Source: Schleiferiaceae bacterium
GTDB lineage: Bacteria; Bacteroidota; Bacteroidia; Flavobacteriales; Schleiferiaceae
Direction of reading: 5' to 3'
NCBI GenBank assembly: GCA_018402665.1
Contig: JAGYIN010000009.1
Location: 1-63,969 of the forward strand
Length of the DNA stretch: 63,969 bases
In this document: positions 15,565-24,109 of the stretch, piece by piece
Position numbering within the stretch: position 1 is the stretch's first letter
Layout: each line of letters starts with the position of its first letter
Made by a program: the position numbers and the translations under genes
Notes under the pieces: generated by a model
What the model saw: the letters and a program-made list of their open reading frames with translations, nothing else
Database searches by the model: none
Told to the model about the DNA's origin: nothing

Positions 15565-16953
15565 ATGCAAAAGTCCACAGCTTCCATGGTCTTTAGTGTT
15601 CTGTTCCTGCTGCTTGCGGGTACGCTTTATTGGGACGCGTATTGGGAGTTGATATGGAGTGCCTTAGCCATTAGCGGTCTAGCTTACGGCGTTGCAAAAA
15701 AACAAGCATTGGACAGGATGCTGTTAGCGTTAGCCTGCCTCGCGCCACTTTCGATAAAACTTAGTTTGCCCTTTGCAGAAGTCTATCTGCCGATAGAATT
15801 TGTCGCTAGCGCAGCTGCCCTTTCTGTGCTTTTTTTAGTAGTGCCACAAGGGAACGTGCGATGGTTTCTGAACTACCCGTTGCCGTTGTTCTGGCTTATT
15901 TCTTTTCTTCCAGGTATTTATTTTTCAGATCTTTTGAATACCAGCCTGAAATTTACCGCGCTGAATGGGGTATTCGTCATTGCCTTTTATTACGGGGCTT
16001 TACTGGTGGCGGAGCGCGGAAAGTCAGTGCCGTACCTTCCCTTTATTGCGGCATTGCTTCCGGTGACCGTAATGGGCGTCTATCATTTTGCGCAGTATGG
16101 CTTCAATCCTATCACCATCTCAGGCATCTTTAAACCGTTTTTCTACAGCCACACGATGTACGGCGCAGTAATGGCTTTTATCGCAGCTATTGCGCTCGGG
16201 AATCTTCGCCAAAAAAGGCTGTGGAAGTGGATTTTACTGGCAAGCATCATTTTGACGTTATTTAGCGGATCTCGTGCGGCGCTTTGGTCGCTGGTATTCA
16301 TGTTCGTCTTGTACGTTTTGGTCCAATTTCCAGCGGTCTATCGCGTCGTTTTACCTGTCCTTGCGATGGGAGCCTTCTTCGTTTTTGGTGGGGCATTAAA
16401 AGTGCAAGATGCCTTTGCCTACAACAACTATGAAAGCCACGATCCACAGGCGTCGCTGGTCGAAAAAAGTATGTCCGTCACGAATGTGCAAACCGATGCC
16501 AGCAATATCGAACGACTCAACCGGTGGGTTTCAGCACTTCGGATGTTCAAAGAACGACCGTATTATGGCTTTGGTCCCGGCACCTACCAGTTCACGTACA
16601 TTCCATTTCAGGAAAAGCGTTTAGAGAACCGCCTAACGGTGACAAATCCCAATGCTCCGCCTCCAGGATCAGGAGGAACTGCCCATTCAGAATTGCTCCT
16701 ACAGCTCAGTGAAAACGGTATTTTGACGCCTCTGATTTTTTTATTCATGTGGATGCGTTGGTGGTACTTTGGGTTTTTCAGTATTGCCAAACGAAGCCCA
16801 TTACTCCCGCTGTTTCTGGGGCTGAGCACCTATTTCTTTCATATGCAGTTTAATAATTTCCTGAACCAACCTGTATTTGCCTTTTTGTTTTGGGCAACTG
16901 CAGCCTATTTTGACTTCCAACTAAGCAGCAAAGACGATGAGTTATTACGATAA
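15565..16953 (+). CDS. O-antigen ligase/polymerase-like membrane protein (copy 1)
   Basis: 462 residues from the ATG at 15565, which lies 5 nt after the upstream stop; an earlier ATG at 15538 would overlap that gene. Roughly ten to twelve transmembrane helices. The large loop holds SVTNVQTDASNIERLNRW followed by RPYYGFGPGTYQFTYIPFQ and a late AHSELLLQLSENGILTPL. This is the Wzy_C (PF04932) pattern of O-antigen ligases and polymerases, with the conserved Arg/Gly-Pro-Gly and His residues in the loop. It is clearly paralogous to the protein at 43414. It probably polymerises or ligates surface polysaccharide at the inner membrane; polymerase versus ligase cannot be decided from sequence. Confidence 0.85.
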   Translation: MQKSTASMVFSVLFLLLAGTLYWDAYWELIWSALAISGLAYGVAKKQALDRMLLALACLAPLSIKLSLPFAEVYLPIEFVASAAALSVLFLVVPQGNVRWFLNYPLPLFWLISFLPGIYFSDLLNTSLKFTALNGVFVIAFYYGALLVAERGKSVPYLPFIAALLPVTVMGVYHFAQYGFNPITISGIFKPFFYSHTMYGAVMAFIAAIALGNLRQKRLWKWILLASIILTLFSGSRAALWSLVFMFVLYVLVQFPAVYRVVLPVLAMGAFFVFGGALKVQDAFAYNNYESHDPQASLVEKSMSVTNVQTDASNIERLNRWVSALRMFKERPYYGFGPGTYQFTYIPFQEKRLENRLTVTNPNAPPPGSGGTAHSELLLQLSENGILTPLIFLFMWMRWWYFGFFSIAKRSPLLPLFLGLSTYFFHMQFNNFLNQPVFAFLFWATAAYFDFQLSSKDDELLR

Positions 16954-17731
16954 AGTAGGTACCTACTACGATAAAGATGCAGTGGATTTTGAACAACGCT
17001 ACCATCAAAATCCAGCGCTTCAGCGTATCCGTCAAAGCTTTCGACAGCATACGAAATCCTACGAGCAAACCACTGTATTAGAGGTAGGCTTCGGCCCAGG
17101 ATTTGATCTCGTACATTTTGCAGAGCAGTTCCCGGATCGGAAGTTTTACGGCATTGATATTTCTGCGGAGATGGTGCGTTTGACGCAGGAAAAGATTGAC
17201 CGAATGGGATTAAAGAATGCATGGGTGGCAAAAGGCAGCGTGGAGGATATTAAAGCACTTTTCCCTGCGGTCCAATTCGACATGATCTATGTCTTTTTCG
17301 GTGCCTTAAATACGGTGAATGATCTCAAAGGCGCCTTTGCCGACCTGCGCGAGGTCTTATCGTTCCGTGGCCGCATGGTCCTTACGTTCGTGAACAAATA
17401 TTATGTGGCGGGAACGCTCATAGAATTGCTGAAGTTAAAACCAAAATTTGCCTTCGCGCGATGGAAGAAGGTATGGGGAGGCTATTCGCCTACAAATTTC
17501 TTGGCCAGTCGCTGTTATCGGCCGGGGCAGATAAAGAAATTGGCCCAATTAGAGTGTACATATTCACGTGGATACAGTATTTTTTATCCTGCCTGGTATT
17601 ACCATAAATTCCATAGGTTCATTCCGAAAAGTATGCTGCACCTGCTTTGGCGGTTGGATGAACGCATTGCCCGTACGCCAATAGGGAAATGGGGGGAATA
17701 TATGCTTTACACCTTCGAGAAAAAAAATTAG
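16937..17731 (+). CDS. Class I SAM-dependent methyltransferase
   Basis: 264 residues. Motif I reads VLEVGFGPGFDLVHFAEQFP (about residues 51-70), followed by FYGIDISAEMVRLTQ (motif II with the acidic residue) and a motif near FDMIYVFFGALNTV. The C-terminal third contains an aromatic-rich stretch (FYPAWYYHKFHRFIP) and no membrane helix. It overlaps the ligase gene by 17 nt. In this context it may methylate a sugar or a lipid-linked glycan (inference). It ends tail-to-tail with the SDR gene, overlapping by 4 nt. Confidence 0.82.
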   Translation: MSYYDKVGTYYDKDAVDFEQRYHQNPALQRIRQSFRQHTKSYEQTTVLEVGFGPGFDLVHFAEQFPDRKFYGIDISAEMVRLTQEKIDRMGLKNAWVAKGSVEDIKALFPAVQFDMIYVFFGALNTVNDLKGAFADLREVLSFRGRMVLTFVNKYYVAGTLIELLKLKPKFAFARWKKVWGGYSPTNFLASRCYRPGQIKKLAQLECTYSRGYSIFYPAWYYHKFHRFIPKSMLHLLWRLDERIARTPIGKWGEYMLYTFEKKN

Positions 17732-18678
17732 GATTTTGCTTGGAGTCGCCTGATGGTCGATTCGACTAAAGCTTTGAGATCTGTATGCAGCGGCTTGTAG
17801 GCCGAGCGCCATTCTTTGTGTTTCGTTGTAACGGGGGTCGAGGAAGTCAGCGCTTCAAAAACGGTTTGACCAAAGCTGTTTTTCGTTTCGCTAGCGGATA
17901 TTTCCATGGTTGTGGTTTCTAGGAATTGAGCCACTAATAGTGCGAAATCTTTCTGTTTAATAGGCTCAAATCCAAAAAGATTAGCACTTTGGTTGGGCAG
18001 GCCGCGCTCCATCAGATGGATAAGTTGGCCGGCACAATCTTCCACGGAAATGATGGACATGTATTGGTTGCCATCACCGTAGATGGGGACTTTTCCGTTG
18101 CGTAGTGCGGGTTTGTAAAAGAAGTGCTCAAACCACGAATCCGGTCCTAAAATCCATCCTGGACGGGCGATTCGTACGTCCATTTCACCTGTTCCGGCAG
18201 CTTCAACCCACGGTCGCTCAGCATATTCGTAGGCTCTGGCATAAGCAATCGGAAAAAGTGTAGCATCTTCATCAATACGGTCTACTGTATTGCCATACAT
18301 CAAAGTTCCGCTGCAATAGACAATGGGAATTTTAGTTTGAGCGCCTTGAATTAAGTGGATGAGGCGTTGATTCGCGGCATATCCTTTACGTGCAGCAATC
18401 CTCCGAGCGCGGTCGCTGTTTCCAGCCATGCGCGCGCAATGGTAAATAGCGCTAGGGGTATAGCGCTTTAGGAGCATTTGAGGAATGGAGTTCAATGGAA
18501 AGAGATGAAAATTGGTTCGCTCCATAATCCAAGGTACTATGGTCTTCTGGCCCAAGGTGATCAATTGGCCTGACCAATTTCCTTTTTCCCGCTCCGAAAA
18601 CAACCGGTGTGTAACGAGTTGACCTACATATCCAGTGGCTCCCAGCACCCATGTATTCCTATTGCTTTGCTTTTCCAT
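17728..18678 (-). CDS. NAD(P)-binding epimerase/reductase-like protein, atypical SDR
   Basis: 316 residues from Met at 18678 (MEKQSNRNTWVLGATGYVGQ); a longer frame to 18762 adds unconserved basic sequence. The glycine motif GATGYVG (about 13-19) marks an extended short-chain dehydrogenase. YCSGTLMYG fits the usual serine/threonine segment (SS-xxYG in epimerases). At the catalytic tyrosine the sequence is AYARAYEYAERPW, so the expected YxxxK lysine is a tyrosine. It may therefore be a binding or regulatory SDR rather than a standard epimerase. Divergent from the GH13 gene and convergent with the methyltransferase. Confidence 0.78.
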   Translation of the reverse strand: MEKQSNRNTWVLGATGYVGQLVTHRLFSEREKGNWSGQLITLGQKTIVPWIMERTNFHLFPLNSIPQMLLKRYTPSAIYHCARMAGNSDRARRIAARKGYAANQRLIHLIQGAQTKIPIVYCSGTLMYGNTVDRIDEDATLFPIAYARAYEYAERPWVEAAGTGEMDVRIARPGWILGPDSWFEHFFYKPALRNGKVPIYGDGNQYMSIISVEDCAGQLIHLMERGLPNQSANLFGFEPIKQKDFALLVAQFLETTTMEISASETKNSFGQTVFEALTSSTPVTTKHKEWRSAYKPLHTDLKALVESTIRRLQAKS

Positions 18679-18742
18679 CTCCCTGCGAAAGTAACGTAAA
18701 GTGCCCGTGAGTTTGCGTATTCTTGTGGTAGAATTTATCCGT

Positions 18743-20128
18743 ATGAAAAAGTCATTCAGCATCCTTTTTACTCTGTTTCTCTTCGTTGCGTGTCAAAAGC
18801 CGGAACCGTGCTGCCCAGTTGATCCGCCCGTGGATCCTCCGCAGGACAGCACACAGCAATGGCAGCAATACGGCATTCCTTTTGGTGGGGTTGCTCAACC
18901 TAAGGATGCGGTATTGTATGAGGTCAATCCTTTGGTTTTTAGTGCTTCAAGAAATCTTCAGGGAATTTTGCCGCGTTTGGACTCTATCAAAGCATTGGGC
19001 GTGAACGTGGTTTGGCTGATGCCTATTTATGAAATGGGTGTGGATCGATCAGTCGGTTCGCCGTATTGTATATCCGACTATTTCAAAGTGAATCCAGAGT
19101 ACGGAACGATTGATGATTTGCGTGAATTGGTGGATAGTGCGCATGCAAAAGGGATGGCCGTGATGCTGGATTGGGTGGCGAATCATACCTCGTGGGATCA
19201 CTCGTGGATGAGTGACCAAAGTTATTATGTAGTGGAAAATGGAAGTGTTATTCATCCTCCAGGGACCAATTGGGAAGATGTTGCGGAATTAAATTATGCA
19301 AACGCTGAAATGCGCGCTGAGATGATTAGCGCCATGAAATACTGGGTCTTAGAAGCGAATATTGATGGCTACCGATGCGATTATGCTACGGGCGTTCCAG
19401 GTTGGTTTTGGGAGGAGGCGATCGATTCTTTACGTGCTATTCCCGGCAGGGAATTGTTGCTTTTCGCAGAATCCAATGATCTTTCGCTTTTGAATGAAGG
19501 ATTTGATATGGCTTTTAGTTGGAATTTCTATGGCGCGCTTCTCGATGCATTCAACGGCGGTGATGCACGTAATCTTCGCACCACGCATCTCGGCGAATTT
19601 TCCGCACTTGCCTCAGGTAAAACCATGGTCCGATTTGTAACCAATCACGATCAACACGCATGGGATGACGTTCCTCAAGATTTGTTAGGTGGTCAAAACG
19701 GAGCCATTGCGGCTTTCGCCGCTGCAGCATATATGGGAGGAGTTCCCCTGATTTACAACGGGCAAGAAAAAGGATTGCCTTATCAATTGCCCTTTTTTAT
19801 TCCCACAAGTGTCGCAATTAATTGGTCTTTAAATCCGGCCATTACGAAGAAATATGAGAAAATCATGCAGGTATATGCTCAGGAACCGGCGCTGAAGGGA
19901 CGTGAATTATTAGACAATTATTCCACCTATTCCATAAGTGCCTTCACAAAGGCGAGCAGTAGCGATACGCTGCTTATCGCCATAAACACTAACGGCAGTG
20001 CAAAATCTTTTACCTTCCCCGTCGAATGGCAGGGCAAACAGTTGACTGACCTGATTACGGCACAAACCGCAGTGTCGTCAACGGCTATTTCTTTGAACGG
20101 CTTTCAATACTGCGTTTGGAAAAAGTAG
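18743..20128 (+). CDS. GH13 alpha-amylase-family lipoprotein
   Basis: 461 residues from the ATG at 18743; the frame is open 14 codons further but the lipoprotein signal begins here, MKKSFSILFTLFLFVAC (Cys17). A Pro-rich linker follows (CCPVDPPVDPPQDS). The TIM barrel carries the four GH13 regions: MLDWVANHTS; DGYRCDYA with nucleophile Asp213; LLFAESND with acid/base Glu243; and FVTNHDQHAW with Asp303. A C-terminal beta domain ends NGFQYCVWKK. It acts on alpha-glucans (starch, glycogen or malto-oligosaccharides) at the cell surface or periplasm. No susCD is next to it. Confidence 0.92.
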   Translation: MKKSFSILFTLFLFVACQKPEPCCPVDPPVDPPQDSTQQWQQYGIPFGGVAQPKDAVLYEVNPLVFSASRNLQGILPRLDSIKALGVNVVWLMPIYEMGVDRSVGSPYCISDYFKVNPEYGTIDDLRELVDSAHAKGMAVMLDWVANHTSWDHSWMSDQSYYVVENGSVIHPPGTNWEDVAELNYANAEMRAEMISAMKYWVLEANIDGYRCDYATGVPGWFWEEAIDSLRAIPGRELLLFAESNDLSLLNEGFDMAFSWNFYGALLDAFNGGDARNLRTTHLGEFSALASGKTMVRFVTNHDQHAWDDVPQDLLGGQNGAIAAFAAAAYMGGVPLIYNGQEKGLPYQLPFFIPTSVAINWSLNPAITKKYEKIMQVYAQEPALKGRELLDNYSTYSISAFTKASSSDTLLIAINTNGSAKSFTFPVEWQGKQLTDLITAQTAVSSTAISLNGFQYCVWKK

Positions 20129-20137
20129 CGTTAGTGC

Positions 20138-21199
20138 TTAAAGTTTTATGAAGGTCGCTTGACTTTGGTACGTACTGCTCTTGAGAATGTAGCTATACAC
20201 CCCTGCAGAAAGGCCACTGAGATCAATCTCTGAGCCGCTGGAATAGTTTGCAACTTCCATTGCTTTTTGTCCAGTGCTTGAAAAAACAGTTAAACTTGCT
20301 TCGCTCAAATTATGGTGAATCTGTGCCGTACCCTGTGCGGGGTTAGGGTAAAATTTAGCCGTTTTTATGGATGATTCTTCCACACCTATTGAAGAGCTTT
20401 GGTATACCCGTACATAGTCTACAATCATAGGGCTCGATGTGAAACTAGAATCGATACTCCCTTGAATGGCGATGTTTAAGAGCAGGTATTGAGGTGCGTC
20501 AAAAGGCCAAGTACTTGCAGTTTGTGGACTGGGCTCATAGGTGTAATGTATCACGCTGTCCACGCTGAAAACCATTTTTTCTTCGCTCCATTCCAACGCA
20601 TAGGTATGGAAACCAGTTGAGGCTCCACTGACGTACTGGCCACCTACATTGATGGTTCCGCCAAAGCTCGATGGTGTATGCATTGCACTTGAAACATAAT
20701 CCTGATTGTGACCCCAATGCTCCATAATGTCTATTTCGCCACAAGCCGGCCACCCAGTCGTGCCGTAACCTTGCGTGTACCAGTAAGCACCCACTTCGGT
20801 AATGTTCTGTCCAAGCAACCAAATAGCAGGCCATGTACCCACGCCGGTGGGCAATTGCGCGCGAACTTCAACGCGGCCATAGGTGAAGGCAAATTTCGAA
20901 TTTAAACGTGCTGAGGTATAGTCTTTGGTAACATTCTGATCGGTAAAGGACTCTTTTAGCGCAGTTAGATACAATGCGCCATTCTGTTGGTAGCTGTTTG
21001 TATCGCGGTTCGTATAATGTTGGATTTCTCCATTCCACCAGCTTTGTCCTGCATTCGGCAGTAGCGTTTGATGCCACCATTTTGAGGTGTCCACACCGCC
21101 TGTTCCATTGAATTCATCGGCCCACACTAGAGTGTCATAGACTTGTGCATTTAAGGAGTGAAGTGATAGGGTCAGAAAGAGTAGGAGTGTTTTTTTCAT
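20138..21199 (-). CDS. Secreted GH16 endo-beta-glucanase (laminarinase-like) with T9SS sorting domain
   Basis: 353 residues. Signal peptide MKKTLLLFLTLSLHSLNAQ; GH16 domain about 22-268 with the active-site motif EIDIME (Glu155, Asp157, Glu160) and the substrate cleft segment WPAIWLLG. From about residue 275 comes a type A T9SS C-terminal sorting domain: FYPNPAQGTAQI, then LTVFSSTGQ, LSGLSAGVYSYIL and FIKL. The EIDIME form with a preceding WPACG is typical of bacterial laminarinases and lichenases (EC 3.2.1.39 / 3.2.1.73). The protein is exported by Sec and then through T9SS to the surface or medium, where it would make the first cuts in beta-1,3-glucan. Convergent with the GH13 gene. Confidence 0.93.
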   Translation of the reverse strand: MKKTLLLFLTLSLHSLNAQVYDTLVWADEFNGTGGVDTSKWWHQTLLPNAGQSWWNGEIQHYTNRDTNSYQQNGALYLTALKESFTDQNVTKDYTSARLNSKFAFTYGRVEVRAQLPTGVGTWPAIWLLGQNITEVGAYWYTQGYGTTGWPACGEIDIMEHWGHNQDYVSSAMHTPSSFGGTINVGGQYVSGASTGFHTYALEWSEEKMVFSVDSVIHYTYEPSPQTASTWPFDAPQYLLLNIAIQGSIDSSFTSSPMIVDYVRVYQSSSIGVEESSIKTAKFYPNPAQGTAQIHHNLSEASLTVFSSTGQKAMEVANYSSGSEIDLSGLSAGVYSYILKSSTYQSQATFIKL

Positions 21200-21274
21200 G
21201 TCGCGATTTATAAGGCGTCTAAACTCGCAATACTGCGCGACTAAAAAAACTTTTTTTCAAGACATCTCTAGGAC

Positions 21275-21300
21275 AAAAAAAGCCGGCCCAGAGGCCGGCT
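21275..21300 (-). terminator. Terminator after the lipocalin-like gene
   Basis: On the minus strand AGCCGGCC, loop TCTG, GGCCGGCT and then six T (plus-strand coordinates 21300 down to 21275). The hairpin starts 6 nt after the stop of the gene at 21307. Confidence 0.92.
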
Positions 21301-21306
21301 TTGCAA

Positions 21307-22086
21307 TTATAAACGTTTGAAGTTTTGAATGATTTCCTCTCCGGTTTCAGTATTGATATAGGTTTGTTGGATCATGTCGGCACCCACTTTCGTGTAGTCG
21401 ATGGACCATTCACCTGCATAACCTTCTATGGAACCCACCTGAGCAACTTCCGTTACGCTTCCATCACCATTGTCGATAAACGCGCCATATCCGAAGTCCG
21501 CATGCTCTATGGAATCGTCTGACCACGTATGGTACCAAACAAAATGACCGCCACCAATCATTTTAATTTCTTTGAAATCAGTTACGCCTTCAATCGGGTT
21601 GCGCGAACTAAGTTGCCATAATCCATCATAAGGTGAAGCTTTACCTGTAAGACTGCTCCAGCTTTCGTAAAGATCAAAAGTGGAACTGTCCTCAAGTTGC
21701 ATGCCCTTGATTTCTTGTTCAAACCCACGCGTTGTTTTGCTTATGTTCAATTCAAACACGGTACCTGAATCAACAATGCCGTTAGCATTGTACAAAGGCG
21801 TCTCATAGAGCTTGCCATTTTTAGTTTGAACAGTACCGGCTCCAATAGAGGGACTGCCTGTTACGTCATTCCATGTAGCGAACATATAGCGGCCTTCAGC
21901 GTAGATTTTAATTTGCTGTGGCTCAAATGTTGCGGTGGAATCGGCATACGTCCAAACGGATTTGTCTAGCGAATAGGCCCCGTCTTCAAGAATGGGCGGT
22001 TCTGGGGTGGACACGAGGTCCTCTTGTGGCGCTGCACAGGAAATAGCGAGTAACCCTGCAGCCACCAAAAATGTGGTCGTTTTCAT
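21307..22086 (-). CDS. Lipocalin-like lipoprotein, internally duplicated
   Basis: 259 residues with a lipoprotein signal (LLAISC, Cys17). Two similar beta-rich halves are visible. Residues about 36-150 run from EDGAYSLDKSVWTY through IKIYAEGRYMFATW to DLYESWSSL. Residues about 151-259 run from YDGLWQLSSRN through IKMIGGGHFVWYHTW to the C-terminus. The repeated 'IK-x-Y-G/F-x-W' and 'Gly-x-Gly-xx-x-xx-G' pattern indicates a duplicated lipocalin-type barrel, as in many uncharacterised Bacteroidota lipoproteins. Ligand unknown. It lies 62 nt downstream of the SGNH fusion gene on the same strand and ends in a strong terminator. Confidence 0.65.
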   Translation of the reverse strand: MKTTTFLVAAGLLAISCAAPQEDLVSTPEPPILEDGAYSLDKSVWTYADSTATFEPQQIKIYAEGRYMFATWNDVTGSPSIGAGTVQTKNGKLYETPLYNANGIVDSGTVFELNISKTTRGFEQEIKGMQLEDSSTFDLYESWSSLTGKASPYDGLWQLSSRNPIEGVTDFKEIKMIGGGHFVWYHTWSDDSIEHADFGYGAFIDNGDGSVTEVAQVGSIEGYAGEWSIDYTKVGADMIQQTYINTETGEEIIQNFKRL

Positions 22087-22148
22087 AATGTGTTGGTTTT
22101 GTTCTTTCTAAAGATAAGAAAAATAACCAACTGATTGTGAGGGCTTTA

Positions 22149-23762
22149 TTAATGACCCGATGGTCCTTTAATCCCGGCATTTATTTCGATATCAATGAAA
22201 TTCTCTTGCGGGGTGATGGGGCAGGAATAGCCGTCAGTATACGCGCAATAGGGATTGTAGGCATAGTTAAAATCTAAGACCATGGTGGTTCCTTCAGGTA
22301 TGGTGATATCCATGAATCGGCCCGTGCCGTAGGTGCTCACCCCAGTTGTTTTATCCATAAAGGGGAGGAAGAGGTGGTCCTTGTATTCTTCTATGGCCAT
22401 CAATCGCTTGCTTTGGTAGAGGAACAACGCTAAAGTTTGTCCACGCAGTTCAAAGGTCGCCTTGGCATAACGGCGGTATTCTCGGCTTACACCAGAACTG
22501 GTGGCCATATTGAACCATGGTTCATTTTCGAGCACCAGAATTTGCGCCTCAACGGCCAACTCCGGATTATAGCTGAAGAATTCATGTCCGTGGAAGGCTG
22601 CGCGCTCTTCAGGTTTGAGAGGACTCGTCGCAGAATCGGTATAAAAATCGTCCAATTCCTGTTGGTACTTCAACACCTCTATTCGTTCCGGAGTAGCTAA
22701 AGGAACCAAGTCGCCTACAACTTCATTAGGCACTTCAAAGCTCAAGCTGTAGTGGTCGATTTTCAAACCATCACCTGTTGCACGCACGACACCAACGCCA
22801 CGGCACTTGCCCATGTGGGGTGAATTCAGACGCTCGTTGAACCAAAAAGTGTTTCCATTTCTATACCAATGGCGTTCGAAAGCCTCGAAGGTCCATGCGC
22901 TTTCTCTTCGGAAATAAGGTGCGGCCCATGCGCTAAATTCCCCTAAGTTCCAATACTCATCGCCGTCGGTGCCTTGGAAGACGCTTTTGTCATTATAAAA
23001 GGCTCCGAAATAAATAGCCGAATCTGCAGTAGCGGCAGCGAGGTGCCATTGGTCTATGAATGCATCAAGTGTTTGTTCTTCGGGGTGTGCATTACGAATT
23101 TCTTTCGCTATGTAATGACCTAGTCGATTGTTCCCTTCCTTGTTCAAGTGCAGTTCATCGAATATGAACAACGCTGGATCCACTTGTCCATTGTTATCAG
23201 TGAGCCAAGGCCAGCAATCCATGAAGTGGTAGTTGTATGCCTGGGCCAATTCCTCGAGTTGACTGTTGACCGCTTTATACCTCGCGAGGTGATCCCATCG
23301 AGAAGGCGAAGGTTTTGGTGAAAGAAGAAATACGGGAAGGTCAGGGTGCGTATACTGGATCCAATTCATAAGTTTCCAAGCGTCTGATTGAATATCAAAT
23401 ACTTTTCTTTGGTTTCCGTCTTCCTCTACATGCACAATATCATTATCCCCTTCATAGATAACGAGGATATCTGGTTCGGTGCCTGAAATGAGTTGCTCCT
23501 TGTAACGGTAAAGATCGTCGAAACACGAGCCTCCGATGCCGGCATTGACCACTTCGTATTCCGGGAACCATACAGCCATGTTATCCCAGAGTCGAAAGGT
23601 GGAGCTTCCGGCGAAAACAATCCTTGATTTTTCGTGAGGGAGTTTCTCAGTCGCTTTGATAATCTGACGTACGTCTTTGTCATAATTCTGACCGCATTGA
23701 CCGTGGGTAAGAGGAGCGTAGAGGAATAAAACGAAAACGGTAAATAATAGGCTCTTGTGCAT
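22149..23762 (-). CDS. Secreted SGNH hydrolase / NTF2-like / DUF1684 three-domain protein
   Basis: 537 residues with a signal peptide (to about residue 21, LTHGQ). Domain 1 (about 45-225) is an SGNH esterase: block I AGSSTFRLWD with Ser53, block II NAGIGG, block III GDND (Asn107), and the catalytic pair Asp202-xx-His205 in DELHLN. Domain 2 (about 230-352) looks NTF2/SnoaL-like: DQWHLAAATADSAIYFGAF, GTDGDEYWNLGEF, then VGVVRATGDGLKI. Domain 3 (about 360-532) is DUF1684-like: ELDDFYTDSATSPLKPEE, FELRGQTLALFLYQ, GRFMDI and LDFNYAYNPYCAY. Each domain is known separately. The single-chain combination is unusual to me. It lies head-to-head with the glucan operon and may deacylate or modify a glycan or lipid. 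Confidence 0.82.
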   Translation of the reverse strand: MHKSLLFTVFVLFLYAPLTHGQCGQNYDKDVRQIIKATEKLPHEKSRIVFAGSSTFRLWDNMAVWFPEYEVVNAGIGGSCFDDLYRYKEQLISGTEPDILVIYEGDNDIVHVEEDGNQRKVFDIQSDAWKLMNWIQYTHPDLPVFLLSPKPSPSRWDHLARYKAVNSQLEELAQAYNYHFMDCWPWLTDNNGQVDPALFIFDELHLNKEGNNRLGHYIAKEIRNAHPEEQTLDAFIDQWHLAAATADSAIYFGAFYNDKSVFQGTDGDEYWNLGEFSAWAAPYFRRESAWTFEAFERHWYRNGNTFWFNERLNSPHMGKCRGVGVVRATGDGLKIDHYSLSFEVPNEVVGDLVPLATPERIEVLKYQQELDDFYTDSATSPLKPEERAAFHGHEFFSYNPELAVEAQILVLENEPWFNMATSSGVSREYRRYAKATFELRGQTLALFLYQSKRLMAIEEYKDHLFLPFMDKTTGVSTYGTGRFMDITIPEGTTMVLDFNYAYNPYCAYTDGYSCPITPQENFIDIEINAGIKGPSGH

Positions 23763-24109
23763 GACGGCTCTTATTTTGGAGGCAAGATAAAGTTAATTTC
23801 TTCGTTGACGTCTTGCCTATTAAAAGGTGAATAAAGCCCCTTAAGTGCCCGAAACGTTACTTTGTCCTGTAATTGTCCGGCGCTTGTCTTGGTGGAAGTT
23901 GTTATTATTGTAATAGATAACGACAAGCGCCCGAAAAGCCTTGTTTTTACTGTAGTTTTAGTCGGTTTTGAATACGATGCAAATGGTATTCGAGTGCCGT
24001 TTTTTTTACGCAAACCCTACCTTATGAGGGGTGTAACCGCCTGAAACTGTGATTAAATGTATTTCTGACCTATTAAAACTCAAAAGTCCTGCGAAACGGG
24101 AATTTTAGA
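23763..24109. other. Shared upstream region of the SGNH fusion gene and the glucan operon
   Basis: A 347-nt divergent gap. It contains the dyad GAATAC / GTATTC (23970-23991, 10-nt spacer) about 120 nt before the phosphorylase ATG, and a run of eight T near 24000. No convincing TAnnTTTG element was found on either strand; a TATCTTGC on the minus strand near the SGNH start differs at two places. An 80-codon open frame on the minus strand here is not believed to be a gene. Confidence 0.4.

Noticed and set aside
23771-24013. 80-codon minus-strand frame in the divergent gap upstream of the SGNH gene
   Set aside because: Threonine- and lysine-rich, no conserved motif, begins close to the other divergent promoter region. 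Likely untranslated leader.
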